Assembly: GCA_021162085.1 (NCBI GenBank)
Contig: JAGGZI010000014.1
Location: forward strand, 1 to 44,281
Source of the DNA: Candidatus Aenigmatarchaeota archaeon
GTDB lineage: Archaea > Aenigmatarchaeota > Aenigmatarchaeia > PWEA01 > JAGHBM01
Length of the DNA stretch: 44,281 nucleotides
Direction of reading: 5' to 3'
This document shows, piece after piece, positions 25,087 through 32,361 of the stretch (positions within the stretch are counted from its first letter, which is position 1; each line of letters begins with the position of its first letter). Both the position numbers and the translations under genes were made by a program. The notes under the pieces were generated by a model. It did not search any database. It saw only the letters and a program-made list of their open reading frames with translations, and was not told the DNA's origin.

Positions 25087-25408
25087 TGGTGCGGAGGGCC
25101 GGATTCTCACACGACTCACAGGAACCATAGATTCCAGTTCTCCCTCACTCTTGACCACTCCTTCAAAATTGTTAGGAAAACTCTTTTCGAGTTTTCCAAG
25201 TTCTTTCCTTTGATGCTTTCATATTTTGGTTGGGTTGCCCGGACTGGTCCAGACTATGGAACCCAACCTATATTACGAAAGGCTCATTCGAACCGACGAA
25301 CCCACTAAGGGACCAGATCTTGAGTATCACCTATCATCTGAGTATCAAAACTCAAGACTGAAGCTGGCGCCTTTGGTCCACTTAGATTGACCACTTGGCT
25401 ACCTCCGC
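25087..25408 (-). tRNA. tRNA-Leu (probably CAG), three introns
   Basis: GCGGAGG pairs with CCTCCGC, then A73 (leucine rather than serine) and CCA; a long variable arm marks class II. D-loop: a 14-nt insertion (25373-25386) splices to AAGTGGTCAAA, flanked by GGTC/GACC; alternatively this is a small duplication. Anticodon loop: about 38 nt (25320-25357), framed by a 7-bp TCTTGAG/CTCAAGA stem; the exact junction and the CAG reading are uncertain, and a C31-U39 mismatch remains. T-loop: a 183-nt intron (25104-25286) with a perfect BHB (TTCG with TGAG, bulges AA|T and AA|T). The stem tip of its first hairpin is enlarged by a GGTTGGGTT/AACCCAACC hairpin. Confidence 0.85.
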
Positions 25409-25445
25409 ATTAATAAAAAGAATTATAGAAATAGAAATAAATAAT

Positions 25446-25928
25446 TTATTTAATTTGGGCAAGTTCACTTCTCAAGTGTTTTAGTTCCTCTTCTAATTCG
25501 TATATTTCCTCACCAACTCTCGACTCTGGTTCTTGAGGGAATTTGACCTTTCCTGGTTCTACAAATATTTCGTCCAAAGAAATCAATGTGTTGGTAAATT
25601 CGGCAGTAGTATTCTTTATTCTTGTTATTAAGTCGGACCTTATTCCATCCAACTCATTTGAGAATGATATCAATCTTGTCAAAGTCTTCAGGTAAGTTTT
25701 CAATTCACTTAATTTTTTTATGACATCTTCATACTTGTCTATTTTAACGAATAAGGGAGCAAAAGATTTTGGAGCCTCTTGAATCTGCTTGTTTAAACGA
25801 ACTGGCTGAGAAACCTGTGGTGGAGTAACTTCTGGAGGTGGCGGAGGAGGTAAATTCTTGTTTTCAATCTTATTCTTTATATCCTCTATCTCCTTGCTTT
25901 TCTCGTTACTCTTCTTCCAGAAAGCCAT
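25446..25928 (-). CDS. coiled-coil protein with proline-rich linker
   Basis: 160 residues: a charged N-terminal helix, a PPPPPPEVTPP linker (about 27-38), a helical middle domain (60-115) and a Glu-rich C-terminal coiled coil. No signal peptide, membrane helix or catalytic motif. Proteins with this look are common in small archaeal genomes but uncharacterised. It stands between tRNA-Leu and tRNA-Gly. Confidence 0.65.
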   Translation of the reverse strand: MAFWKKSNEKSKEIEDIKNKIENKNLPPPPPPEVTPPQVSQPVRLNKQIQEAPKSFAPLFVKIDKYEDVIKKLSELKTYLKTLTRLISFSNELDGIRSDLITRIKNTTAEFTNTLISLDEIFVEPGKVKFPQEPESRVGEEIYELEEELKHLRSELAQIK

Positions 25929-25990
25929 ACTACCACATAATAATTTAAAAAATGATTATATAAATCTTTTTCTTTTTATTTTGATAAAAT

Positions 25991-26228
25991 TGGTGCGCCA
26001 GCCGGGACTTCCACCCTACGGAGGGACACCAAGGTTTCCCTCCTTATGGGTATATTCTCCCTTCCTTTTAAAATTGGCAAAAGCGAAGCTTTTGCAAGTT
26101 CTTTCCTATTGCCCTTTCTTCTGAAGAAAGGCAATTTTGAACCCGGGTCTCGAGCTGTCTCCACTCCAACTCATTTGACTGAGTAAATTGCTTGGGAAGC
26201 TCGGGTCCTACCACTAGACTACTGGCGC
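25991..26228 (-). tRNA. tRNA-Gly (CCC), two introns
   Basis: GCGCCAG pairs with CTGGCGC, then A73 and CCA. The anticodon-loop intron 26157-26192 (36 nt, 37/38) has a perfect BHB: TTCC with GGAG, bulges CA|A and AC|A. The T-loop intron 26008-26135 (128 nt) also does: TTCA with TGGA, bulges AA|A and AG|T. Splicing restores TTCAAAT. The T-loop intron carries the GGAAAGAACTTG motif and a 3' module (TACCCATAAGGAGGGAAACC) seen again in the Thr intron and, altered, in the tRNA-Pro D-loop. A minus-strand TATA-like ATAATAAAGA is at 26260-26251. Confidence 0.92.
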
Positions 26229-26273
26229 ACAACAAATATTTATAATTTTCTCTTTATTATATCTTAGGGTGTT

Positions 26274-27362
26274 TTGTTGAGAGTAAAAACAAAAGATGGT
26301 GTTAGAGATTACAGAACTGTTTGGTTTGATGAAAAAATTAATAGTTTAAAAATGATAAATCAGCCACTTCTCCCACATAGGTTTGATATAGTTTCTCTTG
26401 AAAATTATAAAGAAACTGCATCCGCAATTAAGAATATGGTGGTTAGAGGTGCCGGCGCAATAGGTGCAACGGCTGCGTATGGATTAGCTCAGGGTTGCTT
26501 GGAATACAAAGGTAATGACATCGATGAGTTATGGAAGCATATTGAAAAGGTTTATGAAACTCTTAAAAATACGAGGCCAACTGCTGTAGACCTAATAAAT
26601 GGAATGAATTATGTGAAATCCAAAATGGAAGAAGGTAACTCAGTAAGAGAATTCAAGGAACTCTCATTAGAGGCTGCACAGAAATTCGCAGATAAACAAG
26701 TTGAAGAGTGTAAAAAGATAGGAAATTACGGAGAAAAACTTATAAAAGACGGTTCAAGAATTCTCACACATTGTAATGCAGGTTGGCTTGCATTTGTGGA
26801 CTGGGGTTCTGCAACTGCACCGATGTATCATGCAAAAAGAAATGGAAAAGACATATTTGTTTTTGTTGATGAAACCAGACCAAGACTCCAAGGTGCAAGA
26901 TTGACTGCATGGGAATTATCACAGGAGAGTATAGAACATGACATAATAGCCGATAATGCAGCAGGGTATTATATGAAGAATGACGAGATAGATATGGTAA
27001 TAGTTGGTGCCGATAGAGTCATCGGAAAAACTGGTGATGTTGCGAACAAGATAGGCACATATGAAAAGGCTGTGTTGGCAAGAGAAAATGGAATTCCATT
27101 TTACGTAGCTATACCAATGAGCACGATAGATTGGAATTTAAAATCTGGTGATGAAATACCAATTGAAGAGAGAGATGAAAAGGAAGTTCTCTACGTGTGG
27201 GGCATAGACGACAATGGAAATAGAAAGAGGGTGATGATAGCAAACAAGGATAGCCATGCTCGAAATCCAGCGTTTGATGTAACTCCTGCAGAGTACATCA
27301 CTGGTATAATAACATCCAAAGGAGTGTTCAAGCCTGATGAACTAATAGAATTAAAGAAGTAA
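26274..27362 (+). CDS. S-methyl-5-thioribose-1-phosphate isomerase (MtnA/eIF2B-like)
   Basis: About 362 residues. RGAGAIGATAAYG (58-70) binds phosphate, Cys167 in LTHCNAGWL and Asp247 in GADRV are the catalytic pair, and the C-terminal FDVTPAEYITGIIT is a family signature. Length and N-terminal LLPHRF favour MtnA over ribose-1,5-bisphosphate isomerase, but archaea use both and no other methionine-salvage gene is here. The start is TTG, at 26274 or 26277, after AGGGTG. Confidence 0.83.
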   Translation: MLRVKTKDGVRDYRTVWFDEKINSLKMINQPLLPHRFDIVSLENYKETASAIKNMVVRGAGAIGATAAYGLAQGCLEYKGNDIDELWKHIEKVYETLKNTRPTAVDLINGMNYVKSKMEEGNSVREFKELSLEAAQKFADKQVEECKKIGNYGEKLIKDGSRILTHCNAGWLAFVDWGSATAPMYHAKRNGKDIFVFVDETRPRLQGARLTAWELSQESIEHDIIADNAAGYYMKNDEIDMVIVGADRVIGKTGDVANKIGTYEKAVLARENGIPFYVAIPMSTIDWNLKSGDEIPIEERDEKEVLYVWGIDDNGNRKRVMIANKDSHARNPAFDVTPAEYITGIITSKGVFKPDELIELKK

Positions 27363-27656
27363 TTAGCTGAAAATTCCTCCAAATCCTTCCATCGCTGATT
27401 CTTCCATTTCTTTCATTTTCTTTATGACCGTTTCCTTTTCTTCTCCATCAAGCTCTTGAGCAAGTTCCCTAAGTCTTTCTTCTGCCTCTTTGCATGCTTC
27501 TTCGGAGCCATCTATTAATAAATAGTCCCCCTCTTTTTCTAGACCCAGAGACACATTATCTCTAAATGTTATGCTTTGCCTTCCTATTGGATCTTCCTTA
27601 ACAACATCTTTTACCTTGTTTAAATTTTCCTTTTCAACGAAAAATACTACCTGCAT
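27363..27656 (-). CDS. small acidic alpha/beta protein, unknown
   Basis: 97 residues: a ferredoxin-like N-terminal half (QVVFFVEKENLNKVKDVV, YLLIDGSEEACKEAEERL) and a Glu/Met-rich helix ending in GFGGIF. No cysteines or membrane helix. It is convergent with the MtnA-like gene (stops adjoin) and 29 bases after the aminotransferase on the same strand, so probably co-transcribed with it. Confidence 0.65.
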   Translation of the reverse strand: MQVVFFVEKENLNKVKDVVKEDPIGRQSITFRDNVSLGLEKEGDYLLIDGSEEACKEAEERLRELAQELDGEEKETVIKKMKEMEESAMEGFGGIFS

Positions 27657-27685
27657 GCTAACACCTCTAAAAATATAAGATTATT

Positions 27686-28846
27686 TCATTTATAAACTTT
27701 TAATGACTTCTTTATTCTTTTGATTGCTTCATCCAGTTCATCTATTGTTGCATTTCCACAGGAGAATCTCATATGTCTTTTGCCTCCTGGGCCGAAAGCG
27801 CTTCCTGGAACACCGGCAACACCATTCTTTATCAAAACATCTGAAAATTTCATATCATCAATATTGTCGGGAAGTTTTGGAAAGACATAAAAAGTTGAAT
27901 CCGGCTTTTGGACCTTAAATCCCAAGTCCTCAAGTTCATCGGATAAATGATTCACGTTCTTCTTGTAGCGCGGAAGGACATCATCTGTATATCTCTTTAT
28001 TAATCCATTTTCAAGAGATCTTGCATACGCATGCACGACCGATGATGGAGCTGAAGGATTTATTATTTGAACCTTTGGCAACAATTCTTTAATTCTTTCC
28101 CCATTTTTTGATGAGATCCATCCAAGCCTCAGGTCTGGCATGAACTTCTTTGATGCTGAATTTACCTGAATGGCGTTGTCGTCATATGATAATATTGAAT
28201 GATGCTTCCTACCATCAAAAATCAGTTCATCGTAAACTTCATCCGAAACAATTCCAAATTCATAATCATTGGATAGGTCTGATATGAGTTTCAATTCTTC
28301 TTCTCCATATCGTGTTCCAGTTGGATTGTTTGGTGTTGCGAAGACAAACATCTTTGGTTTTTCTTTCTCGACTTTTTTCTTCAAGTCTTCCTCATCAAGA
28401 GAAAAATCTGGATTTGTTTTAACATACCCTACTTTTATTCCCTCAGGCATCATATCGCTAATGGATTTTATCTGCCCTTCGTAAAGCAAGAATGTTACAT
28501 CAGGAAGAAGAACAGTGTCTCCATCCTCGAGGTAAGAAACAAAAATTGAAAAGAGCGCTCTGCTTGCACCCCCATCCATTATGCAGAAATTTTCCTTTGG
28601 AATATCGATGTCATGTCTTTCTTTGTAATGTTTAGAGAAAACTTTTCTTGAGTAATCCGAACCACATGTTGGTGCATAACCACCATTATCGACTTCATTA
28701 ATATACCCATAAAATTCCTCTATCATATCTCTCTTGGGTTTCTCCGGGTCCCCCCTCGCAAGACTTATCGTACCGGGAGGCATATCAGAAATTATCTTCC
28801 TTATTATCGTTTGGGATCTTCCCTTGTAGTCGTAGTTTGGCCTCAT
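27686..28846 (-). CDS. class I/II PLP-dependent aminotransferase
   Basis: 386 residues, fold type I. NNPTGTRY (173-180), SDEVYDELIFDG (201-212, Asp202 and Tyr205 contact PLP), Schiff-base Lys in NSASKKF (229-235) and the C-terminal MRFSCGNA arginine are all present. It is most like broad-specificity aspartate/aromatic aminotransferases; the amino donor cannot be told. Monocistronic or with the small gene downstream. Confidence 0.88.
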   Translation of the reverse strand: MRPNYDYKGRSQTIIRKIISDMPPGTISLARGDPEKPKRDMIEEFYGYINEVDNGGYAPTCGSDYSRKVFSKHYKERHDIDIPKENFCIMDGGASRALFSIFVSYLEDGDTVLLPDVTFLLYEGQIKSISDMMPEGIKVGYVKTNPDFSLDEEDLKKKVEKEKPKMFVFATPNNPTGTRYGEEELKLISDLSNDYEFGIVSDEVYDELIFDGRKHHSILSYDDNAIQVNSASKKFMPDLRLGWISSKNGERIKELLPKVQIINPSAPSSVVHAYARSLENGLIKRYTDDVLPRYKKNVNHLSDELEDLGFKVQKPDSTFYVFPKLPDNIDDMKFSDVLIKNGVAGVPGSAFGPGGKRHMRFSCGNATIDELDEAIKRIKKSLKVYK

Positions 28847-28891
28847 ATCAAAAATAATGAACGTAAAATTTTAAATAGATGGAATTAGAAT

Positions 28892-29130
28892 TGGAGCCCC
28901 GGGCCGGACTCTCACCCTACGGAGAGACAAAACGATGGACTTAGGCAGAGCCTAAGTCAGTTTGTCGTTTCCCTCCTTATGGGAATATCCTCCCTTCCTT
29001 TAAAAAATATAGGAAAACTCTTCGAGTTTTCCAAGTTCTTTCCCTTGAGGCTTTCTTCTGAAGAAAGGCTCATTTGAACCGGCGATCTTCCGCTTACGAG
29101 GCGGACGCATTACCACTATGCTACCGAGGC
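28892..29130 (-). tRNA. tRNA-Thr (CGU), T-loop intron only
   Basis: GCCTCGG pairs with CCGGGGC (one G-U), discriminator T73, encoded CCA. The anticodon arm TCCGC-CTCGTAA-GCGGA is uninterrupted, so the only intron is in the T-loop: 28909-29072, 164 nt. Its BHB is perfect (TTCA with TGAG, bulges AA|A and AG|T) and splicing gives TTCAAAT. The intron folds by eye into at least three hairpins (CTTTCTT/AAGAAAG, GGAAAACTC/GAGTTTTCC, GACTTAGG/CCTAAGTC). Confidence 0.93.
29031..29072 (-). repeat. T-loop intron module shared with tRNA-Ile
   Basis: Second copy of the 42-nt block at 8572-8613, one difference. Both copies start at the intron's first base. Confidence 0.85.
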
Positions 29131-29136
29131 ATTGAA

Positions 29137-29148
29137 AATAATATATAG
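29137..29148 (+). promoter_or_regulatory. TATA box of the radical SAM gene
   Basis: AATAATATATAG centred about 28 bases before ATG 29172 with no ribosome site, consistent with a leaderless transcript. The divergent tRNA-Thr more likely uses AAATATTTTAG near 29157-29167. Confidence 0.45.
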
Positions 29149-29171
29149 TAACTTCCTAAAATATTTATTAT

Positions 29172-30224
29172 ATGATTTCGATGAAGCTCAAGGAAACCAT
29201 GATATATGAGAAGCTAGGCAATGGTAGAGTTAGATGTGGTATATGCTCTCAGAGATGTGAGCTTTTACCTGGTCAGAGAGGGTTGTGTAAGGTTAGAGAG
29301 AACAGAAGAGGGAAATTATATTCTCTGGTTTATGGAAAAGCTGTTGATGTGGCGATAGATCCAATAGAGAAAAAACCTTTTTTTCACTTCGCACCAGGCA
29401 GTAGAGCATTTTCTGTGGCAACGGTTGGTTGTAATTTCAAATGTAAGTTTTGTCAGAACTGGGAGATATCTCAGGAATTTAAGGAAATACATGGAAAGAA
29501 CTATTCACCAAAAGACCTTGTGACAAAAGCAAAGAATTGGTACTCCGATGGTATAGCATACACTTACACGGAACCTGCTGTCTTTTACGAGTATGTTTAT
29601 GACACGGCAAAGGAGGCGAACCCTGAACTATACAACGTACTTGTCACGAACGGTTACTTCACTCCGGAAGCCATAAAAAAAATCTCAGGGTACATAGATG
29701 CAGCAAATGTAGACTACAAAGGAGACTATGTATTTTATAGAAAGTACTGCGGAGCAACAAGAGGCGATGACCCAGTTAAAGAGGCCTTAAAAACTTTCAA
29801 GAAGGAGAAGATTTGGGTGGAGATAACAAATCTCATAATACCTGGACTGAATGATAGCGAAGGATGGATTAGAACTATGTGCAGGTGGATAGTTGAAAAT
29901 CTTGGAGATGAAGTACCACTCCACTTCTCAAGATTTTATCCAAGCTACAAGATGTCCAACATACCACCAACTCCAGTGGAAACCCTTGAAAAGGCGTGGA
30001 AGATAGCAAGAGATGAGGGAATTAAATATGCCTACATAGGAAACGTGTTTGGCCACAAGTATGAGAGCACCTACTGTCCAAGCTGTGGGAATTTACTGAT
30101 AAAAAGGCGCGGACTTGAGATAGAAGAGTTTAATATAGATAAAAACTTAAGATGTAAGTATTGTGGTGAGAAGATACCAATAAAGGGGAAGGAATGGATC
30201 AATCAAAATTTGTTTAAAGAATGA
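29172..30224 (+). CDS. AmrS-like radical SAM protein (AmmeMemoRadiSam family)
   Basis: 350 residues. An N-terminal Cys cluster (CGICSQRC, GLC) is followed by the radical SAM 4Fe-4S motif CNFKCKFC (87-94), GIAYTYTEPAVF, and a C-terminal zinc ribbon (CPSCG ... CKYCG). This order is typical of the AmmeMemoRadiSam enzymes, relatives of pyruvate formate-lyase activase, whose substrate is not settled. The usual AMMECR1 and MEMO1 partners are not adjacent. ATG 29181 is an alternative start. Confidence 0.85.
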   Translation: MISMKLKETMIYEKLGNGRVRCGICSQRCELLPGQRGLCKVRENRRGKLYSLVYGKAVDVAIDPIEKKPFFHFAPGSRAFSVATVGCNFKCKFCQNWEISQEFKEIHGKNYSPKDLVTKAKNWYSDGIAYTYTEPAVFYEYVYDTAKEANPELYNVLVTNGYFTPEAIKKISGYIDAANVDYKGDYVFYRKYCGATRGDDPVKEALKTFKKEKIWVEITNLIIPGLNDSEGWIRTMCRWIVENLGDEVPLHFSRFYPSYKMSNIPPTPVETLEKAWKIARDEGIKYAYIGNVFGHKYESTYCPSCGNLLIKRRGLEIEEFNIDKNLRCKYCGEKIPIKGKEWINQNLFKE

Positions 30225-30234
30225 GGTGATGTTC

Positions 30235-30663
30235 ATGCATGAAGCTGAGATAAAGGATAAGATTAAGAAAGGTTGGATTAAATGCTGGTCTATGATTGAA
30301 GTTATGGCAACTGATAAAAAAACCACGGAACAATCACTGAAGAATCATATAGAAAAACTCAAGAAGGAAAAAGGAATAATAGTTTACAAGGAAAAATTTG
30401 ATTCCATAGAAGAGGTCAAGTCGCCATTCAAAAACATAGAAAAGGCATACTCACAGGTTGTTGAGATAGAATTCATTATTGAAAATTTTAAGAATCTAGT
30501 TGATTTCGTAATTCTCTATGGCCCCTCAACTGTAGAGATAATGGAACCAGATAAGATAGAAACTAAGATAGGAGATGCCCAGGAAATATTGAACAGGCTA
30601 TCCACGTTGCTTCATAAATTCGCAGCAGCCGGTATAGGAGGAATGCTCATATCCCCTAAATAA
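30235..30663 (+). CDS. conserved archaeal helical protein, unknown
   Basis: 142 residues. The start is ATG 30235, 4 bases after the ribosome site GAGGTGAT; GTG 30226 and ATG 30229 lie inside that site. The protein is alpha/beta without membrane helix: an N-terminal helix, VDFVILYGPSTVEI in the middle, and a hydrophobic C-terminus GIGGMLISP. It follows the radical SAM gene by 10 bases and is likely co-transcribed. No family recognised. Confidence 0.7.
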   Translation: MHEAEIKDKIKKGWIKCWSMIEVMATDKKTTEQSLKNHIEKLKKEKGIIVYKEKFDSIEEVKSPFKNIEKAYSQVVEIEFIIENFKNLVDFVILYGPSTVEIMEPDKIETKIGDAQEILNRLSTLLHKFAAAGIGGMLISPK

Positions 30664-30690
30664 ATATATTTGAAAGACTAATTATTTATC

Positions 30691-31602
30691 ATGGATGGTA
30701 AGTTGCTGTTTTTTGTAGTAATACTCTCTATTATATCAGTACCACAAATGGTTAAGGCAACGAATATAGAATATTATGAATCTCTTGTGAATCTAAACTC
30801 AAGCATCGCTGACTACACACTAACCTTTGTTTTTAGCAAACCTCCAACAGGAGAATTTGAATATCCGCTACAATTTCACATAGACAACTTGAAAACCACA
30901 TCGAACTTTAAGAACTATACATGCGTTCCTGAATCTGAGTCGTGGGGAACATTGATAAAGTGTGATTTCAGTAGAGCGACTAAAGAGGGAAGGGCCATAA
31001 GTATAATGTTTGACACAAAGGACAACATAAAGAAATATGATAACGTATTCTACTTTTCAACTAGGATTAGTGTACCGGAGAATGTATCAAGAATGACAAT
31101 AAAAGCCGTTTTAGACAAGGGATTTGTACTTATAGAAAAATCAAATGAGCCAACTGCATTGATCCCGTTCCTACCCAAAGATGGACACGAAGGCTCTGAC
31201 GGAAGACACATTTACATTGTGTGGGAAAGAGATAATCTGGAAAAGGGTGACGTTGTAGATGTGAGCATATCCTATGAAAGAATAATTCCAGAAACCAATG
31301 ATAATTATCTCTTCCCATTGATAGGAATTCTCATACTTATAACCGCACTCATCACTTGGGCCAAGGTGAAAAAACAAGCACCAAGCAATTCAGAGATAAG
31401 TGTACTGATGGAAGATGAAAAAAGGGTTATAGATATTTTGAAAGAACATAATGGGATGTGTAAGCAAAGGGATCTCGTCAAGGAAACTGATTTTAGCAAA
31501 GCAAAAGTTAGCAGACTTGTAAAAGATCTGGAATTAAGAGGTGTTATAAGAAGTGAAAAAACCGGAAGAACAAAGAACATTTACTTGAATATAAAACTTT
31601 AA
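30691..31602 (+). CDS. membrane-anchored winged-helix regulator with extracellular domain
   Basis: 303 residues: signal peptide (1-23), an extracellular beta-rich domain with N-glycosylation sequons, one membrane helix (about 207-227, YLFPLIGILILITALITW) and a cytoplasmic MarR-like winged helix (about 245-300: QRDLVKETDFSKAKVSRLVKDLELRGVIR). The layout suggests a one-component surface sensor acting on DNA. The neighbouring S-layer and glycosyltransferase genes make the envelope a plausible target (inference). Convergent with the next gene, sharing TTAA at the stops. Confidence 0.78.
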   Translation: MDGKLLFFVVILSIISVPQMVKATNIEYYESLVNLNSSIADYTLTFVFSKPPTGEFEYPLQFHIDNLKTTSNFKNYTCVPESESWGTLIKCDFSRATKEGRAISIMFDTKDNIKKYDNVFYFSTRISVPENVSRMTIKAVLDKGFVLIEKSNEPTALIPFLPKDGHEGSDGRHIYIVWERDNLEKGDVVDVSISYERIIPETNDNYLFPLIGILILITALITWAKVKKQAPSNSEISVLMEDEKRVIDILKEHNGMCKQRDLVKETDFSKAKVSRLVKDLELRGVIRSEKTGRTKNIYLNIKL

Positions 31603-32252
31603 TCTGAGAATAGTACTCTTTCTATTTTTTCCTTTGGGGTTAATCCCTGAAATACGTACTTCTCATTGACTATTATTGCGGGCATCTCTGTTATATTATA
31701 TTTAGACTTTATGACATCCACACTGAGTATGCCTATATCTGAAGGAATTGGTATGAGCATCATCGAAGGACCATACTTCTCCTTTAATTCGAGCAGGGCT
31801 GCTCCTTGAATCTTTTGCGTCATCCCTAAACTATTGTTGTAATAGGAGTAAAGATAAACAACCGTGCTGTAATTGAAATGGCATATCTTCTTTAATCTTA
31901 TGGAATTAAACCAGAACTGCATCTGAAGGAGAGCATATCTTTTTTTCTGAAGAATCAGATCTGGAGAAAACCTATTAACTCTTTCATATCTATCTATTTT
32001 TTTCCCCTCCTCATATATCTCCTTGTTGAACTCGAGGTTTCCTTTTAGTGCAGAATTACAAAAATCTGTTCCATTGGAGAAAGTTTGATAATAAAGACTC
32101 TGTAGCCTGGCATCATTCCATGCTAAGTCTATTCCACTCAACTCCTTTTTAACCTCTTCCGTTCTCATGTTGTCGAACCATATCCCAGCAAAGAAACCTA
32201 TGAGTAGAAAGACTAGAGTTAAGAGTGATGTTATTGCAAGAGTTCTTTTCAT
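31599..32252 (-). CDS. membrane-anchored thioredoxin-fold-like protein lacking CxxC
   Basis: 217 residues. One N-terminal membrane helix (6-27) is followed by an extracytoplasmic helical region. The C-terminal segment (VDVIKSKYNITEMPAIIVNEKYVFQGL) matches the cis-Pro end of thioredoxin/DsbA folds (MPAIIV). No CxxC redox pair exists; only two isolated cysteines (near residues 65 and 125) are seen. A non-redox chaperone-like role is possible. Confidence 0.6.
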   Translation of the reverse strand: MKRTLAITSLLTLVFLLIGFFAGIWFDNMRTEEVKKELSGIDLAWNDARLQSLYYQTFSNGTDFCNSALKGNLEFNKEIYEEGKKIDRYERVNRFSPDLILQKKRYALLQMQFWFNSIRLKKICHFNYSTVVYLYSYYNNSLGMTQKIQGAALLELKEKYGPSMMLIPIPSDIGILSVDVIKSKYNITEMPAIIVNEKYVFQGLTPKEKIERVLFSD

Positions 32253-32304
32253 ATGAACACTTTTTTCATCCTGTATATATAAATATTCCTCTCTCTAAGA
32301 CTGC

Positions 32305-32342
32305 CAAAAAATAAAAGAAAAAGGTTACCGGCTTTCACCGGT
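32305..32342 (-). terminator. hairpin plus U-run terminator of the S-layer gene
   Basis: On the minus strand ACCGG/CCGGT forms a hairpin (32342-32327) 20 bases after the stop, followed by a T-rich tract to 32305. This bacterial-looking terminator fits a very highly expressed gene. Confidence 0.7.
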
Positions 32343-32361
32343 ATATTTAAGTTTTTATTTC

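Noticed and set aside
25320-25357. Box C/D guide RNA inside the tRNA-Leu anticodon-loop intron (GATGATA)
   Set aside because: No matching D box at a usable distance.
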